Positions 33,753 to 43,333 of a DNA stretch of 64,000 nucleotides are shown here, one piece after another. The DNA is taken from contig CM075939.1 in NCBI GenBank assembly GCA_038030265.1, forward strand, positions 25,215,253 to 25,279,252. Direction: 5' to 3'. Both the position numbers and the translations under genes were made by a program. Source of the stretch: Corythucha ciliata. Its lineage: Eukaryota > Arthropoda > Insecta > Hemiptera > Tingidae. The number at the start of each line of letters is the position of its first letter. The first letter of the stretch is position 1. Under the pieces are notes generated by a model. That model saw nothing but the letters and a program-made list of their open reading frames with translations. It made no database searches and had not been told where the DNA came from.

Positions 33753-34403
33753 AAACTATGTTAAATGGCGGAGCCAGATATTTATTTATACTAAAATTGT
33801 AGTGTTTCTGACGGTTGGGAGCAAGTAAGATAATAATATTGTACATCAGCCCTCGACTGAAAGTCGGAAATTTCTACTAGTTTTGATGTATGTCCGCCCT
33901 TTGGACGTGCGTAAGCGTAAGCGTGCGTGGTCTTAGGGGGGTCCCGCGATAGTTCTCGCCTACAGCGGCCCAGAGAGGGCTAGATACGGCCCTTAATTTC
34001 GTACTATAAATTGTGGGCCTCGTTGAAGAGAAAAACATCGCCATTTGTCATAAAAAAAATACACACACACACATTTGTTACATTGGCTATAATAAGCCAG
34101 GGGCCGACCGTCCCTGGGACGCTTCAGGACACCACATTTACCCTCAAGAAATAATTAAATTTAAACAAATTTATTAACACGAATAGACGACAAACAACAA
34201 CATAATTATTTTTTATCCTTTTTATGTGAATCATTCGGGTTCCGTCATCTCATATTTATTCATTCTCAAGACGGTAAAGTCGTCGGTTGTAACCAAACGG
34301 ACGAAGCTATTTGTTTTATGGTTGCCCTTCTCGTTATATCAGGCTCTAAAATGTGCCTGAAAATGGGAACACTGTAACTTTAAACAACAAAAAACATTTT
34401 TTA
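33753..34403. other. intergenic DNA, no feature recognised
   Basis: Lies past the last TSSK exon I can identify; the missing C-terminal exon might be here, but no kinase-like sequence was seen on the minus strand. A CA run is at 34061-34072. Confidence 0.35.
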
Positions 34404-34590
34404 AGGGGTCCATAGACGAACAATAATTAAAGCGCAATAAATTTGTGCAATATTTCGTTTCCAGATATTTACAGAATAAAAATGAGTTGTACATTATATT
34501 GTGCAACCCATCAGTACAACCCACAACGTTTAATTTTATTGTAAACCCCCTAGTTTGCGCAATATTTATTGTACGTGTATAGGCCGTTTT
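34404..34590. mobile_element. TATTGCGCAATA-family MITE, inverse copy
   Basis: About 187 bp running GGGGTCCATAGACGAACAA .. AATATTTATTGTACGTGTAT, the inverse of the element ending at 13072. It sits just 3' of a TSSK exon (34612), on the side where the next exon should lie. Confidence 0.8.
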
Positions 34591-34611
34591 ACCAGAACAT
34601 TTTCAATTTAC

Positions 34612-35939
34612 TTTATGAGCCTCACTGCACGGACGCTCAGGTTCGATTTACTCGTCGTCGGAAATTTTATTTTCCTTGTGTTTTGATGTTGTATCATTTG
34701 ATTTTGGTCTTTGTCATCAAATGGCATCGTTGCGTAGAGCATAATATACAGAATGCAGCCCAATGACCAAACATCGTACATTTTTGGATTATATTTTAAG
34801 CCCTGGTCACATACAAATAAGTAAAAGATAATAAAAGTACAGGCTGGCTAGAACAAAGGATATAATATAATCCTTTTCTGCTAGGAAGTTAAGAAAATAT
34901 TTATGAAAACATCACGGCTCGGAAATATCGTTTGATTTTCGCATCTTTTTAGGCTTATTCACATTTATGCGTTTTTTTTCGACTCGAGAAGACAAAATTC
35001 AAAGGTCCTATTTTAAGGTAAAATCGGTCTCACTCGCCTGTAGTATTTCGGGTGCAGCATACGCTGCCGATCCGCAAAACGTGTCACTCAATATTCGCTG
35101 TCCGGCAGCGTCACGACATCGTCGTGAAAACCCAAAATCCGTTATTCTAATGCAGTCCTTACTCGCTAGGAGAACGTTCTCGCACTTGAGATCCCTGTGG
35201 GCGATGTCACGGTCGTGCAAATAGGACACGGCGTCTACTAGCTGTCTGTAACAAAAATATGGTATCATGGCAGGATTTGGGTACTTATGCTGACATTATG
35301 CAAGACATTACAATTCGTACAAGAACCGAGTTATAATTTCTTACCTGAAAAAGTACTTGCCCCTTGCCTCGGACATTGGTCCTGTGTCTCTGATATAATC
35401 AAGCAAGTCACCGTCAGGACATAGATCCATGAACATGTACACTTGGTCGCCAATTTCTATGATGTAATGTACGGTAACTATGTGTCTATGTCTTATATCA
35501 GCAACGATGGACAGTTCCCGAGGGAGAAATTTGTGAACAAATTCCTTCGTGGCGGTATTTTTGTTAATGATCTTGCAAGCGAATGGGCGACCGTCGTACA
35601 AAGACCGAGCCTGACGCACCTGAAAGAATCAACCGCACTTTTTTTTGGTTAGCATTATACTCCAAAAACCACGTTTGTATATGTATCTCGTAAAACTTGT
35701 ACTTTACAGTACGACCCCTTGCCGATCGTTTTCCCCAATTTGAATCCTCGCTTGGCCAGAGCCGCCTCTACTGAATCCCCGAAACCGCCTTGTATTTTGA
35801 CGTGTGGACAGCGGCGAGTGGCTGTTGAGCCGGGTGAGCGCAAAGTCATGCCTTCGCGGCTTAACGACGAAGTATGTTTCAGTTGGGTGAGAGTAGCCTG
35901 ATGCGTCTCTTGAGGATGTCGCCTTGTAGACCTGTCCAT
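34612..35939 (-). CDS. testis-specific serine/threonine kinase-like, 3' end missing
   Basis: Protein kinase of the TSSK branch (CAMK group), which in animals phosphorylates sperm proteins. Four exons: 35939-35703, 35619-35345, 35245-35038, 34802-34612. An upstream in-frame TGA makes M at 35939 the first Met. A basic 60-residue N-terminal extension precedes the kinase: glycine loop [11 protein letters not shown]-binding Lys in FACKI (95), HRDLKCEN (187-194), DFGFS (207-211), GSAAYAAPE (229-237), then [28 protein letters not shown] is characteristic of TSSKs. The intron 35037-34803 must use a GC donor (CAG/GCGAGT). After LSVRAVRLI the exon ends at AA/GTAAAT, and the last ~40 kinase residues were not found. 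Reading on would stop at once. Confidence 0.88.
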
Positions 35940-37900
35940 AATGAATCAACATGAAGGGCTCCGTTCTCTCTCGACGTTTTTGTTGTTTTTTTTTTTACAG
36001 CGGCGAATTTAGTATTTGTCTATAGAGAAAAGGAGAGTCGTGGAGGAGAGTCTATTTTCTGTACTAAACAAAATATTGTGTCTATAAATTTTGAATCAAT
36101 TTATTAAGACCTCCATGGGTAATTTTTAGGGCGGATAGAAATTTTGGGGGTAAGGCTTTAAAAATATTTTTATAAAATAACAGATGAAGCGTTGAAAGGG
36201 TTTTAATTGAAGTATAATATAATGCATTTCCAAACAAAATACAACCGTAATTTGCAAACGAGTTTTGGTCGCAGTTTCAATTATTCTCCCCTTTCAGAAC
36301 TTAATTGCGACGACTTCTCTCATTAAAGCTATCAGTATTAATGACTGCCACCAACAATTTTAGTCTGTTTCTATTGAGCGTAACTTATTCATTTAAATTT
36401 CAGACGCCATTTCTCTCTCTCGGCTGCTCCTATTTACACTTTTACTTTTCCTAGAAGCTTTCCCATTTTCACGATTTCTGCTTTTGTTTTTTCATGAGGA
36501 TAAGAAATATCTTGACAAAGTCCTACATATTTTTTAATTATTTCTTTTTTCGTAAACTCTCATTGAAAGGGGTCGATAAACATAAACCTTTTCAAAAAAC
36601 GTAAAAATCCTTTTTTAGCTCCCCCCCCCCCACTCAATCGCTTTGAGCTTTACAGTACAGTAGAAAGAGTTCAAAGACCGTGACATAGAACAGCGGAACG
36701 GCCCAAGAAATGTTTTCTCGTCATCCTCTTTTCATGCTTTTACTTTGGAAAGCAACTAGGCTGCGGAGAACATTATTTTTGCTCATCGCGACTGCAGGGC
36801 TTTCTTTCCTATTATTCCAATTAGTAAGGCGAGTTTTGTCCTAAGAACGAATGAGACGAATCCGAATGGAAGTGCACTCGAACGAAAATCAAAATTGACA
36901 GTTTCACACTCGAATTAGTCGGAGTGTGGGGTACAAATACAGGCAGTGACAAGGGGGGAGGGCGACCACCCGCGCCTGAAAAGCTTAAAGATGTAAAAGT
37001 GAGGATTATTAGGTTTTATGTTCATGGATGTTGATTGTATAGGTATAAGTAAAAAGGAGTCTTATTTGGTAGTCGATTGGACGGCGATTTGGCTCCTTTC
37101 GACGGTTTTCAGTCCTTGAGGGAGAAAGCGCAAATTCATGACTAAAAGTGAAAGAAATCGCGTGTAGAAAAATCTCTAATTCGTTGATGAAAATGAAAAA
37201 AGCGCCAATCCATTGCTAAAATCGAGAAAAACGCCAATTCGCGGTCATAATTGAGAAAACTCGGCTTCTGAAGTGAAGGCAACTTTGTGCCTAAAATTGA
37301 GAAAAAGCGCTAATTCATGTGGCTGAAAGTAAAAAAAAAAAATGTCTAAGGCCCGCCGCAAATTGAGCCCACGCGTGGGTCACCCAAGCTCAAAAAACCG
37401 TTAAAAGACTGCCTATTTTCAACTGTTTTTTAAACTTAGGTATGAGTACGTGTGGGTCACCCTATTACATGGTGTATTAGGCCGATTTCACACTATAGAG
37501 ATACTTGTATGGTTGTATCCGAAATCCGATACTCGAATGCGATTACCTCTGTGGCCCAGGGGAAGAAGTGGGTAACAAAAGTAGCCACGATACTGTGATT
37601 CGCGATTCTTTTAGTATGCGATTCCCCCAAACTTCGTTATTTTCCGTTATAAAAGGCGCGTAGAATCCACATCCACAATAAAAAAAAAATATGACTGATG
37701 GCCGCCCGTTTTTTCGCTGTAGGCCCAAAAGGAAAATCTGAAATTTCGCACATTATAATTCAATACCTATTTGGTTCTAACACAAAATCCAATACAAATT
37801 CTCACACCATAGGGGAAGAAGTTATTTAAAAGTGACTAGAATTAGCCATTTACCATTGCTCTGAAAAGCGAAAAGTACCACACAACAAAGCCGGTGCTTA
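35940..37900. other. intergenic DNA with a short phrase array
   Basis: This includes the TSSK 5' flank; no promoter element can be named. At 37120-37350 there are about six phrases like AAAAAGCGCTAATTCGTGGC, then AAAATTGAGA. A C run is at 36619. No gene recognised. Confidence 0.45.
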
Positions 37901-39427
37901 TTGCGCCGGTTCATTCACAAAAACCCTCAAGCCCCTCGACTTTACTGTCTTCCAAAGATACATAAAGAGCCGAAAACAGACTTTCCAGCGATTCGACCAA
38001 TCGTGTCCTACACTTCTGCCCCATCGGAGCTGGTTAGCCGAAAAATCAAGAGGGTCTTCGAGGACATGGCGGACTTCGATAGTCCGTATTCTTTGAAAAA
38101 TAGCTTCGACCTCATTGAAAAATTTAAAAATGTTGAATTATCGGAGAACTCAGTGTTGTGTTCATTCGACGTTGTTAATCTATTTACCTCGATTCCCCCC
38201 AGAAGAGTACTGAAGCAGATAGATGAACTACTGTTAAAAAGCTCGAGTAAAAACAAAATGGCGAGTCAAGAATTGATCGACCTCTTTAGAATATGTTTGA
38301 ACCAAAGCTATCTAAGGTTCAATAATCAATTCTACAGACAGAGCAAGGGACTTGCCATGGGCTCACCAATATCTCCTTTGTGTGCGGAGATTTTCATGGC
38401 GGCGTTTGAGAAGAGGTTCGTCATGTCGTCGAGAAACCCGTTTAAAGACAAAATAGCTTACTGGGGAAGATACGTTGACGACACGATCGTGATATGGGAG
38501 GGAACCTCAGAAGAACTGAACTCGTTCCTTGAGTACTTGAAAAAATGTGTTCATTACATTGATTTCACGTTAGAGGTCGAGGAGAGCGGAGTCCTCAACT
38601 TTCTTGATTTAAAACTAAAACGGTGTGGTAATTCTATCTCGTATGGAATTTACAGAAAGCCTTCCGCGACTGACATCATCATTCCAGCGGATTCTCATCA
38701 CCTCCCTAAGTATAAAGTCGCAGCTTTACATAGCCTCGTCCACAGATTGCTGGCCGTCCCAATGGATAGAAAAGAATACACGGCGGAGCTCCGCACAATT
38801 GAAGAAATCGCGGAAGCCAATGGCTATACGAGGGATATTGTGAGGCGACTTATTGTCAAGAAAAGAAAGCTCATGCTTAGGCGAGAGATTTACCCAGCTC
38901 CTGCAAAGGAAACCCCGCTAAATGGCCGACTTTCAATTCCCTACATCGGAGGTGCCACCCAGGGAGTTCAAAAAATACTGCGGAAGTATGGTTATGATGC
39001 AGCATGCAGTAGCGCAGCGTCGTTGAGGTCTCTGCTCTCCAGACCAAAGGATGCGGTCGACGTGAGGGAGAAGAGCGGGGTATATCGACTGACTTGCGGA
39101 AGCTGTGAGACGGCAACATATTGCGGCAAAACGGAACGGGCGTTCAAAACGCGCTGGAAGGAGCATTTGGGGAGTGGTCATTCAAAATTCAAGGACCATG
39201 TTTCCGCTTGTGGGGGAAATGTCCGACATGTGGCAGAGGTCATACAGACCACTCATAAAAAGGGTCAATTTGTAAGTGCGTTAGAGGCTCTCCATATAAA
39301 AATGGAATTGTGCAGAGACGGGATAGCGTGTCTCAATGAAAGACAGGAGGGGAGCTCGTCACCACTAATCTCTCTTCTCCCTCTCATTCCCAGCTGTCGA
39401 AATAAAAATAAATCTTTCCCTATTTAA
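37901..39427 (+). CDS. Penelope-like element protein, 5'-truncated (RT and GIY-YIG)
   Basis: About 508 codons of a Penelope-like retroelement polyprotein, which copies its RNA at a nick cut by its own endonuclease. Near the start YCLPKIHKEP and IRPIVSYTSAP are typical early RT motifs; SFDVVNLFTSIP, GLAMGSPISPLCAE and the catalytic YVDD follow. The C-terminus has a GIY-YIG endonuclease: GVYRLTCGSC with its CxxC, TYCGKTERAF and RWKEHLGSGHSKFKDH. Stop at 39425-39427. The N-terminal 200-300 residues expected for the family are absent and no ATG opens the frame, so this is a 5'-truncated insertion, common for these elements. The frame itself is undamaged, so it is young. Confidence 0.93.
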   Translation: MRRFIHKNPQAPRLYCLPKIHKEPKTDFPAIRPIVSYTSAPSELVSRKIKRVFEDMADFDSPYSLKNSFDLIEKFKNVELSENSVLCSFDVVNLFTSIPPRRVLKQIDELLLKSSSKNKMASQELIDLFRICLNQSYLRFNNQFYRQSKGLAMGSPISPLCAEIFMAAFEKRFVMSSRNPFKDKIAYWGRYVDDTIVIWEGTSEELNSFLEYLKKCVHYIDFTLEVEESGVLNFLDLKLKRCGNSISYGIYRKPSATDIIIPADSHHLPKYKVAALHSLVHRLLAVPMDRKEYTAELRTIEEIAEANGYTRDIVRRLIVKKRKLMLRREIYPAPAKETPLNGRLSIPYIGGATQGVQKILRKYGYDAACSSAASLRSLLSRPKDAVDVREKSGVYRLTCGSCETATYCGKTERAFKTRWKEHLGSGHSKFKDHVSACGGNVRHVAEVIQTTHKKGQFVSALEALHIKMELCRDGIACLNERQEGSSSPLISLLPLIPSCRNKNKSFPI

Positions 39428-39560
39428 AATAGTAAAGGAAGTCAACGAGTGTGGAAGACACACGAAAGCTTATTTTAATAATGTAAGTAGTGCAAAATTT
39501 GGTCCTATCTGTGATAATTAGGTTTCAATCTAGTTCAATCTTAGGTTTAATCTGTGATAA

Positions 39561-39707
39561 TTAGGTTTCAATTTTCGTACTCAGACTACAAGATTTAATA
39601 ATTTTGATAGAGGGTTGTTTGATTTCAAAGAAATTAGATAATGCTTTTTCCGAATGGAGGCCGTATGCTCGACGAGCGTTGTCATCATTAAAATCGTAAT
39701 TGGCCAT
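39561..39707 (-). pseudogene. N-terminal start of a further Penelope unit
   Basis: Downstream of the hammerhead motif on the minus strand an ATG (39707) opens MANYDFNDDNARRAYGLHSE and continues for 44 codons until 39576. There the sequence switches to the inverse copy and soon stops. In Penelope-like tandem arrays the pLTR is followed by the next ORF, so this is probably the true N-terminus of the element's protein, cut off after 44 residues. It has no domain I can name. Confidence 0.6.
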
Positions 39708-39787
39708 GTTGTCGTGGAGTTATTCAGACTTCAGGTGGTATAGTTGTTGTCTCTCCACATTAATTGTTTTTATTTCTTTCAGTTCTC

Positions 39788-39829
39788 CGTCAAATCGATT
39801 TTCGGCCTGTCTAGGCCATCATCAGGACC
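39788..39829 (-). ncRNA. hammerhead ribozyme-like motif in Penelope pLTR
   Basis: On the minus strand: CTGATGA (39825-39819), then an unpaired T, stem II GGCC-TAGACA-GGCC and GAAA. AAT/ATT with a CG loop forms a tiny stem III, and the predicted cleavage is after ATTT, before GAC. GTC just before the core pairs with that GAC. The position between 3' UTR and the next ORF start is where Penelope-like elements are known to carry hammerheads. Motif and context agree; activity not shown. Confidence 0.7.
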
Positions 39830-40032
39830 CTAATTAACACATCATCTTTAGTACAAACGCAACCCTCTTTGAATAAATACATTTAAAATTGAAACCTAAT
39901 TATCACAGATTAAACCTAAGATTGAACTAGATTGAAACCTAATTATCACAGATAGGACCAAATTTTGCACTACTTACATTATTAAAATAAGCTTTCGTGT
40001 GTCTTCCACACTCGTTGACTTCCTTTACTATT

Positions 40033-40785
40033 TTAAATAGGGAAAGATTTATTTTTATTTCGACAGCTGGGAATGAGAGGGAGAAGAGAGATTAGTGGTG
40101 ACGAGCTCCCCTCCTGTCTTTCATTGAGACACGCTATCCCGTCTCTGCACAATTCCATTTTTATATGGAGAGCCTCTAACGCACTTACAAATTGACCCTT
40201 TTTATGAGTGGTCTGTATGACCTCTGCCACATGTCGGACATTTCCCCCACAAGCGGAAACATGGTCCTTGAATTTTGAATGACCACTCCCCAAATGCTCC
40301 TTCCAGCGCGTTTTGAACGCCCGTTCCGTTTTGCCGCAATATGTTGCCGTCTCACAGCTTCCGCAAGTCAGTCGATATACCCCGCTCTTCTCCCTCACGT
40401 CGACCGCATCCTTTGGTCTGGAGAGCAGAGACCTCAACGACGCTGCGCTACTGCATGCTGCATCATAACCATACTTCCGCAGTATTTTTTTGAACTCCCT
40501 GGGTGGCACCTCCGATGTAGGGAATTGAAAGTCGGCCATTCAGCGGGGTTTCCTTTGCAGGAGCTGGGTAAATCTCTCGCCTAAGCATGAGCTTTCTTTT
40601 CTTGACAATAAGTCGCCTCACAATACCCCTCGTATAGCCATTGGCTTCCGCGATTTCTTCAATTGTGCGGAGCTCCGCCGTGTATTCTTTTCTATCCATT
40701 GGGACGGCCAGCAATCTGTGGACGAGGCTATGTAAAGCTGCGACTTTATACTTAGGGAGGTGATGAGAATCCGCTGGAATGATGA
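40033..40785 (-). pseudogene. second Penelope copy, C-terminal part, frameshifted
   Basis: The minus strand encodes the same protein as 38676-39427, from IIPADSHHLPKYKVAALHS to the same C-terminus. The extra base in the A run at about 40484-40491 shifts the frame after GGATQGVQK, giving two overlapping frames (40792-40463 and 40539-40033). The GIY-YIG domain is intact in the second. The upstream RT is missing. Confidence 0.9.
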
Positions 40786-40879
40786 CCCTCATGTTTCATC
40801 ATTCTTCGATTCCAATATTAATTCAATTCCATCCATTCCATAACGATTCCAAAATTAATTCAATTTTGGGGTGATGTTT

Positions 40880-41330
40880 CAAGACAAATAAGGATGTACA
40901 GTACACCTATGCTGTTTTAGTTCAGTCAAATTAGGCTTTTACCCTAACAAATTACCGGTTACCGACTCTAGGGAGTCCCAGGACACCAAAACGTCAAGTT
41001 TAACACATAAATTATCGTTTTCTGGAGGCAAAATGGTACCTACTCAAGTTTTTTATATAAAATCTAGAACAGAGGGCTTGGAAATTTTCAACCGAGGAGG
41101 AGGGGCTTGAAAAAGTTGGGTAAGCTAGTGGAATGAAGGTTGATGGCCTGAAATGAAGCTCACGAAACATAGATTGGTCGGAAACAGGTGATTTTAAGAC
41201 TTCCAACAGTAAAGGTTTTATCGCGCTCCGTATAGGTCGTGGAAAACCAATGTATTCACGAAGGCGTAGGAAATTTAATGCCCCTAGATGTTTTGTACGA
41301 GAAGGTTTCCTCTAAAGCTACTCGTTTAAG
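40880..41330. repeat. dispersed repeat, inverse of 28201-28830
   Basis: It contains GGATGTACAGTACACCTA, AAATTACCGGTTACCG, GGTCGGAAACAGGTGATTTT and AAACCAATGTATTCACG, all inverse to the copy at 28 kb. It lacks the inserted inverted repeat of that copy. Confidence 0.75.
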
Positions 41331-41429
41331 GGATATTTAGACCAAAAAAAAAAAAAAAAAACCCTGATAAAATGACCCAAAAATCGTGGTTTTCGCTTTT
41401 GGGGCTGCCAAAAGTTGTGCTGTCAAATA

Positions 41430-41930
41430 GAGTGCGTTTACTACGACGAATTTCGACGTTTTTAGTTAATTTGGTATTACGTATTCGACAAAAATTACCA
41501 CTCAGTGTGACTCTCTACTTTAATGTAGCCATTTCTGCGCAATAATCCCTGATTTACTTGTAACGTTCAAATTCGTATTAGTAATGGATATAATGAATAT
41601 TTCTGTCGCCGGTATTTTTAATTAATAAATTAATTAAACTGATGTTATCCGGACGACGATGGAAGGGCATAGCCCAACACAATTGGAGTTTCGAGAAAAA
41701 ATGGCTCCCCGGCGGGATTTGAACCCGCAACCTCTGGTTTACCAGTCCAGCACGCTGCCAATTCAAATCCCGCCGGGGAGCCATTTTTTCTCGAAACTCC
41801 AATTGTGTTGGGCTGTGCCCTTCCATCGTCGTCCGGATAACATCAGTTTAATTAATTTGTTAATCGTATTAGTAAAGTGAAATCCACTCTGTTGGAAAGC
41901 CAGCTGCTGGAGCGATATCTTTTGATGCTT
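41430..41930. repeat. copy of the core of the 60.2-60.4 kb repeat, interrupted
   Basis: TTTCGACGTTTTTAGTTAAT, then AATAATCCCTGATTTACTTG and GAAATCCACTCT..CCAGCTGCTGGAGCGA, resembles 60220-60412. The tRNA-derived palindrome below is inserted within it. Confidence 0.6.
41584..41864. mobile_element. tRNA-derived palindromic insertion
   Basis: The left half is the 31 kb repeat sequence up to the middle of the tRNA-like part (minus orientation). It then flips at about 41762 into an inverse copy of the same flank (TTCAAATCCCGCCGGGGAGC .. CCATCGTCGTCCGGATAAC). A 10 bp duplication CGTATTAGTA flanks it (41574-41583 and 41865-41874). The direct flanking repeat shows it was inserted as a unit, as an inverted dimer of a tRNA-SINE would be. 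Confidence 0.8.
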
Positions 41931-42929
41931 TGGTGAGCGTTCACCAGCGTTCAGTTCCATTCAAAGAACCGCTTCACATGAGGCTTTAATGATTTTTAGC
42001 ATGTTGAAAATCGCAAGGATCGTTTGAATTTTGCTGGTGAAAAACCACTGAAGAGTATACAGCACTCTTTTTTCTCAAAAATGGTCATTTAAATGCCAAA
42101 CATTTTTTTTTTTTTAATACGCTCATGAGTAAATTTTCATGAGTTTTCCACCAAAATTTCCCCACAGAAACTTCAGAAGGGCCGAAAACCTGAGTTTTCT
42201 TCCCCTTTAACTCGAAAAGTACGCATTCTTCGGCCCTAAAGCTGGGTTTTCCTATTGCGGCGCAAAACGCTGAACGATCACAGTGTGTTTTACATTTATT
42301 CCTAGTTACTACATGTCCACTTTTCGACTGGGAACAATTTAAATAACGCTGCGCTGAGTGTTTTGCGCTGATAGGAAATTCCGGCTTAAAACGTTGAAGC
42401 GCTAAATTTCCTATACCTATATAATTCAAACAACACTCTACATTTATAGACCAGCCAGAGTCAGGTAATTTGGCAGTGACACAACTCCTGAGTTTGTGAC
42501 ATTTTGGGGTATTGATTCAGGATGTCACACGAGTTTTCCACCTAAATTTCATGATGGAAACATTGTGGAGGGGTATCTACCGTGCAGTAAGTTAAGGTGC
42601 ATTTGATTTTCTTCGAAAACAGGACGGACATGTTCATCGGTCTAATAGGTACCAAGGTGCAGCCCTTTACATTAATGATACATTTCACAACATGTAAACA
42701 TTCTGCACGATCTCATCATGAAGACTCACTTTATGAAAAGGTGAGGCTACGAAATTGGCGAGGGGGTAGCCTTTGTACATCAGAGAATCGACAAATTGGC
42801 TTGCCAACCACCGCTTGTCCTCAGGGAATCGTCGTGATGTTCTCTCTATACTTCTTAAAAAATCTGAAATCCTGGAATCAGCCCCTGTATGTGAGTTAAA
42901 ATTGTTGGGATTTGAAACATTGATGGAGT
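41931..42929. other. intergenic DNA, no gene seen
   Basis: There is a weak mirrored stretch around 42230-42410 (TTTTCCTATTGCGGCGCAAA versus TTTTGCGCTGATAGGAAATT). Open frames show no domain. Confidence 0.4.
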
Positions 42930-43040
42930 TTTCAGCTCTGGTGCCGAGCATTTCCACCCGTCTTCTCAGTTACCATAATTATTGTGATATAATTCCGAGA
43001 AGACGGGTAGAAATGCTCGGCTCCAATGCTCCAAAGCTGA
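42930..43040. mobile_element. hairpin MITE, CCACCCGTC family, copy near MCMBP
   Basis: GCATTTCCACCCGTCTTCTC and GAGAAGACGGGTAGAAATGC form a near-perfect 20 bp hairpin with a 28-base loop. CAGCTCTGGTGCCGAG before and CTCGGCTCC..AAGCTG after extend the pairing. It lies about 300 bp upstream of the MCMBP start exon. Confidence 0.75.
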
Positions 43041-43333
43041 ATTTTATGCAAATGGAAAACGCACATAAAACAAACAATACATACAACAAAAAAACTTCAA
43101 ACATTAGTATTTGAAAAAATAGTCGAATTTTACGTCATCGAGTTTTCCTCGCCTGGTGTTTGACTCAAGTACCAACTTACGCTTGTGTTTCCCGCTTTCT
43201 CCCGGCTTATCTCTTTGTGTTTGTATCATTTTATTCATGGTTGTGTCTGAGGGGGCATCCTCACGAAATCATTTTTCTTCGCTTTTCTAGTTTTGTTCAT
43301 TTGTTCCCTTGGCATTTTAGTCTCTCCTCAACA

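Larger units (their letters stand above)
38676..40785. repeat. 2.1 kb inverted repeat made of two Penelope copies
   Basis: Arm 38676-39575 (C-terminal ORF plus 3' UTR) is repeated in inverse at 39885-40785. The only change I noticed that alters coding is an A6 to A7 slip in the second arm. The 309 bp between the arms are a further part of the minus-strand copy: its hammerhead motif, 5' leader and ORF start, ending abruptly at the arm junction (39576). Confidence 0.92.

Noticed and set aside
35030..35037. Use of the GTGAGA donor in place of GCGAGT in the TSSK intron
   Set aside because: Joining there to 34802 puts a TAA in frame after four codons, while the GC donor keeps the kinase reading.
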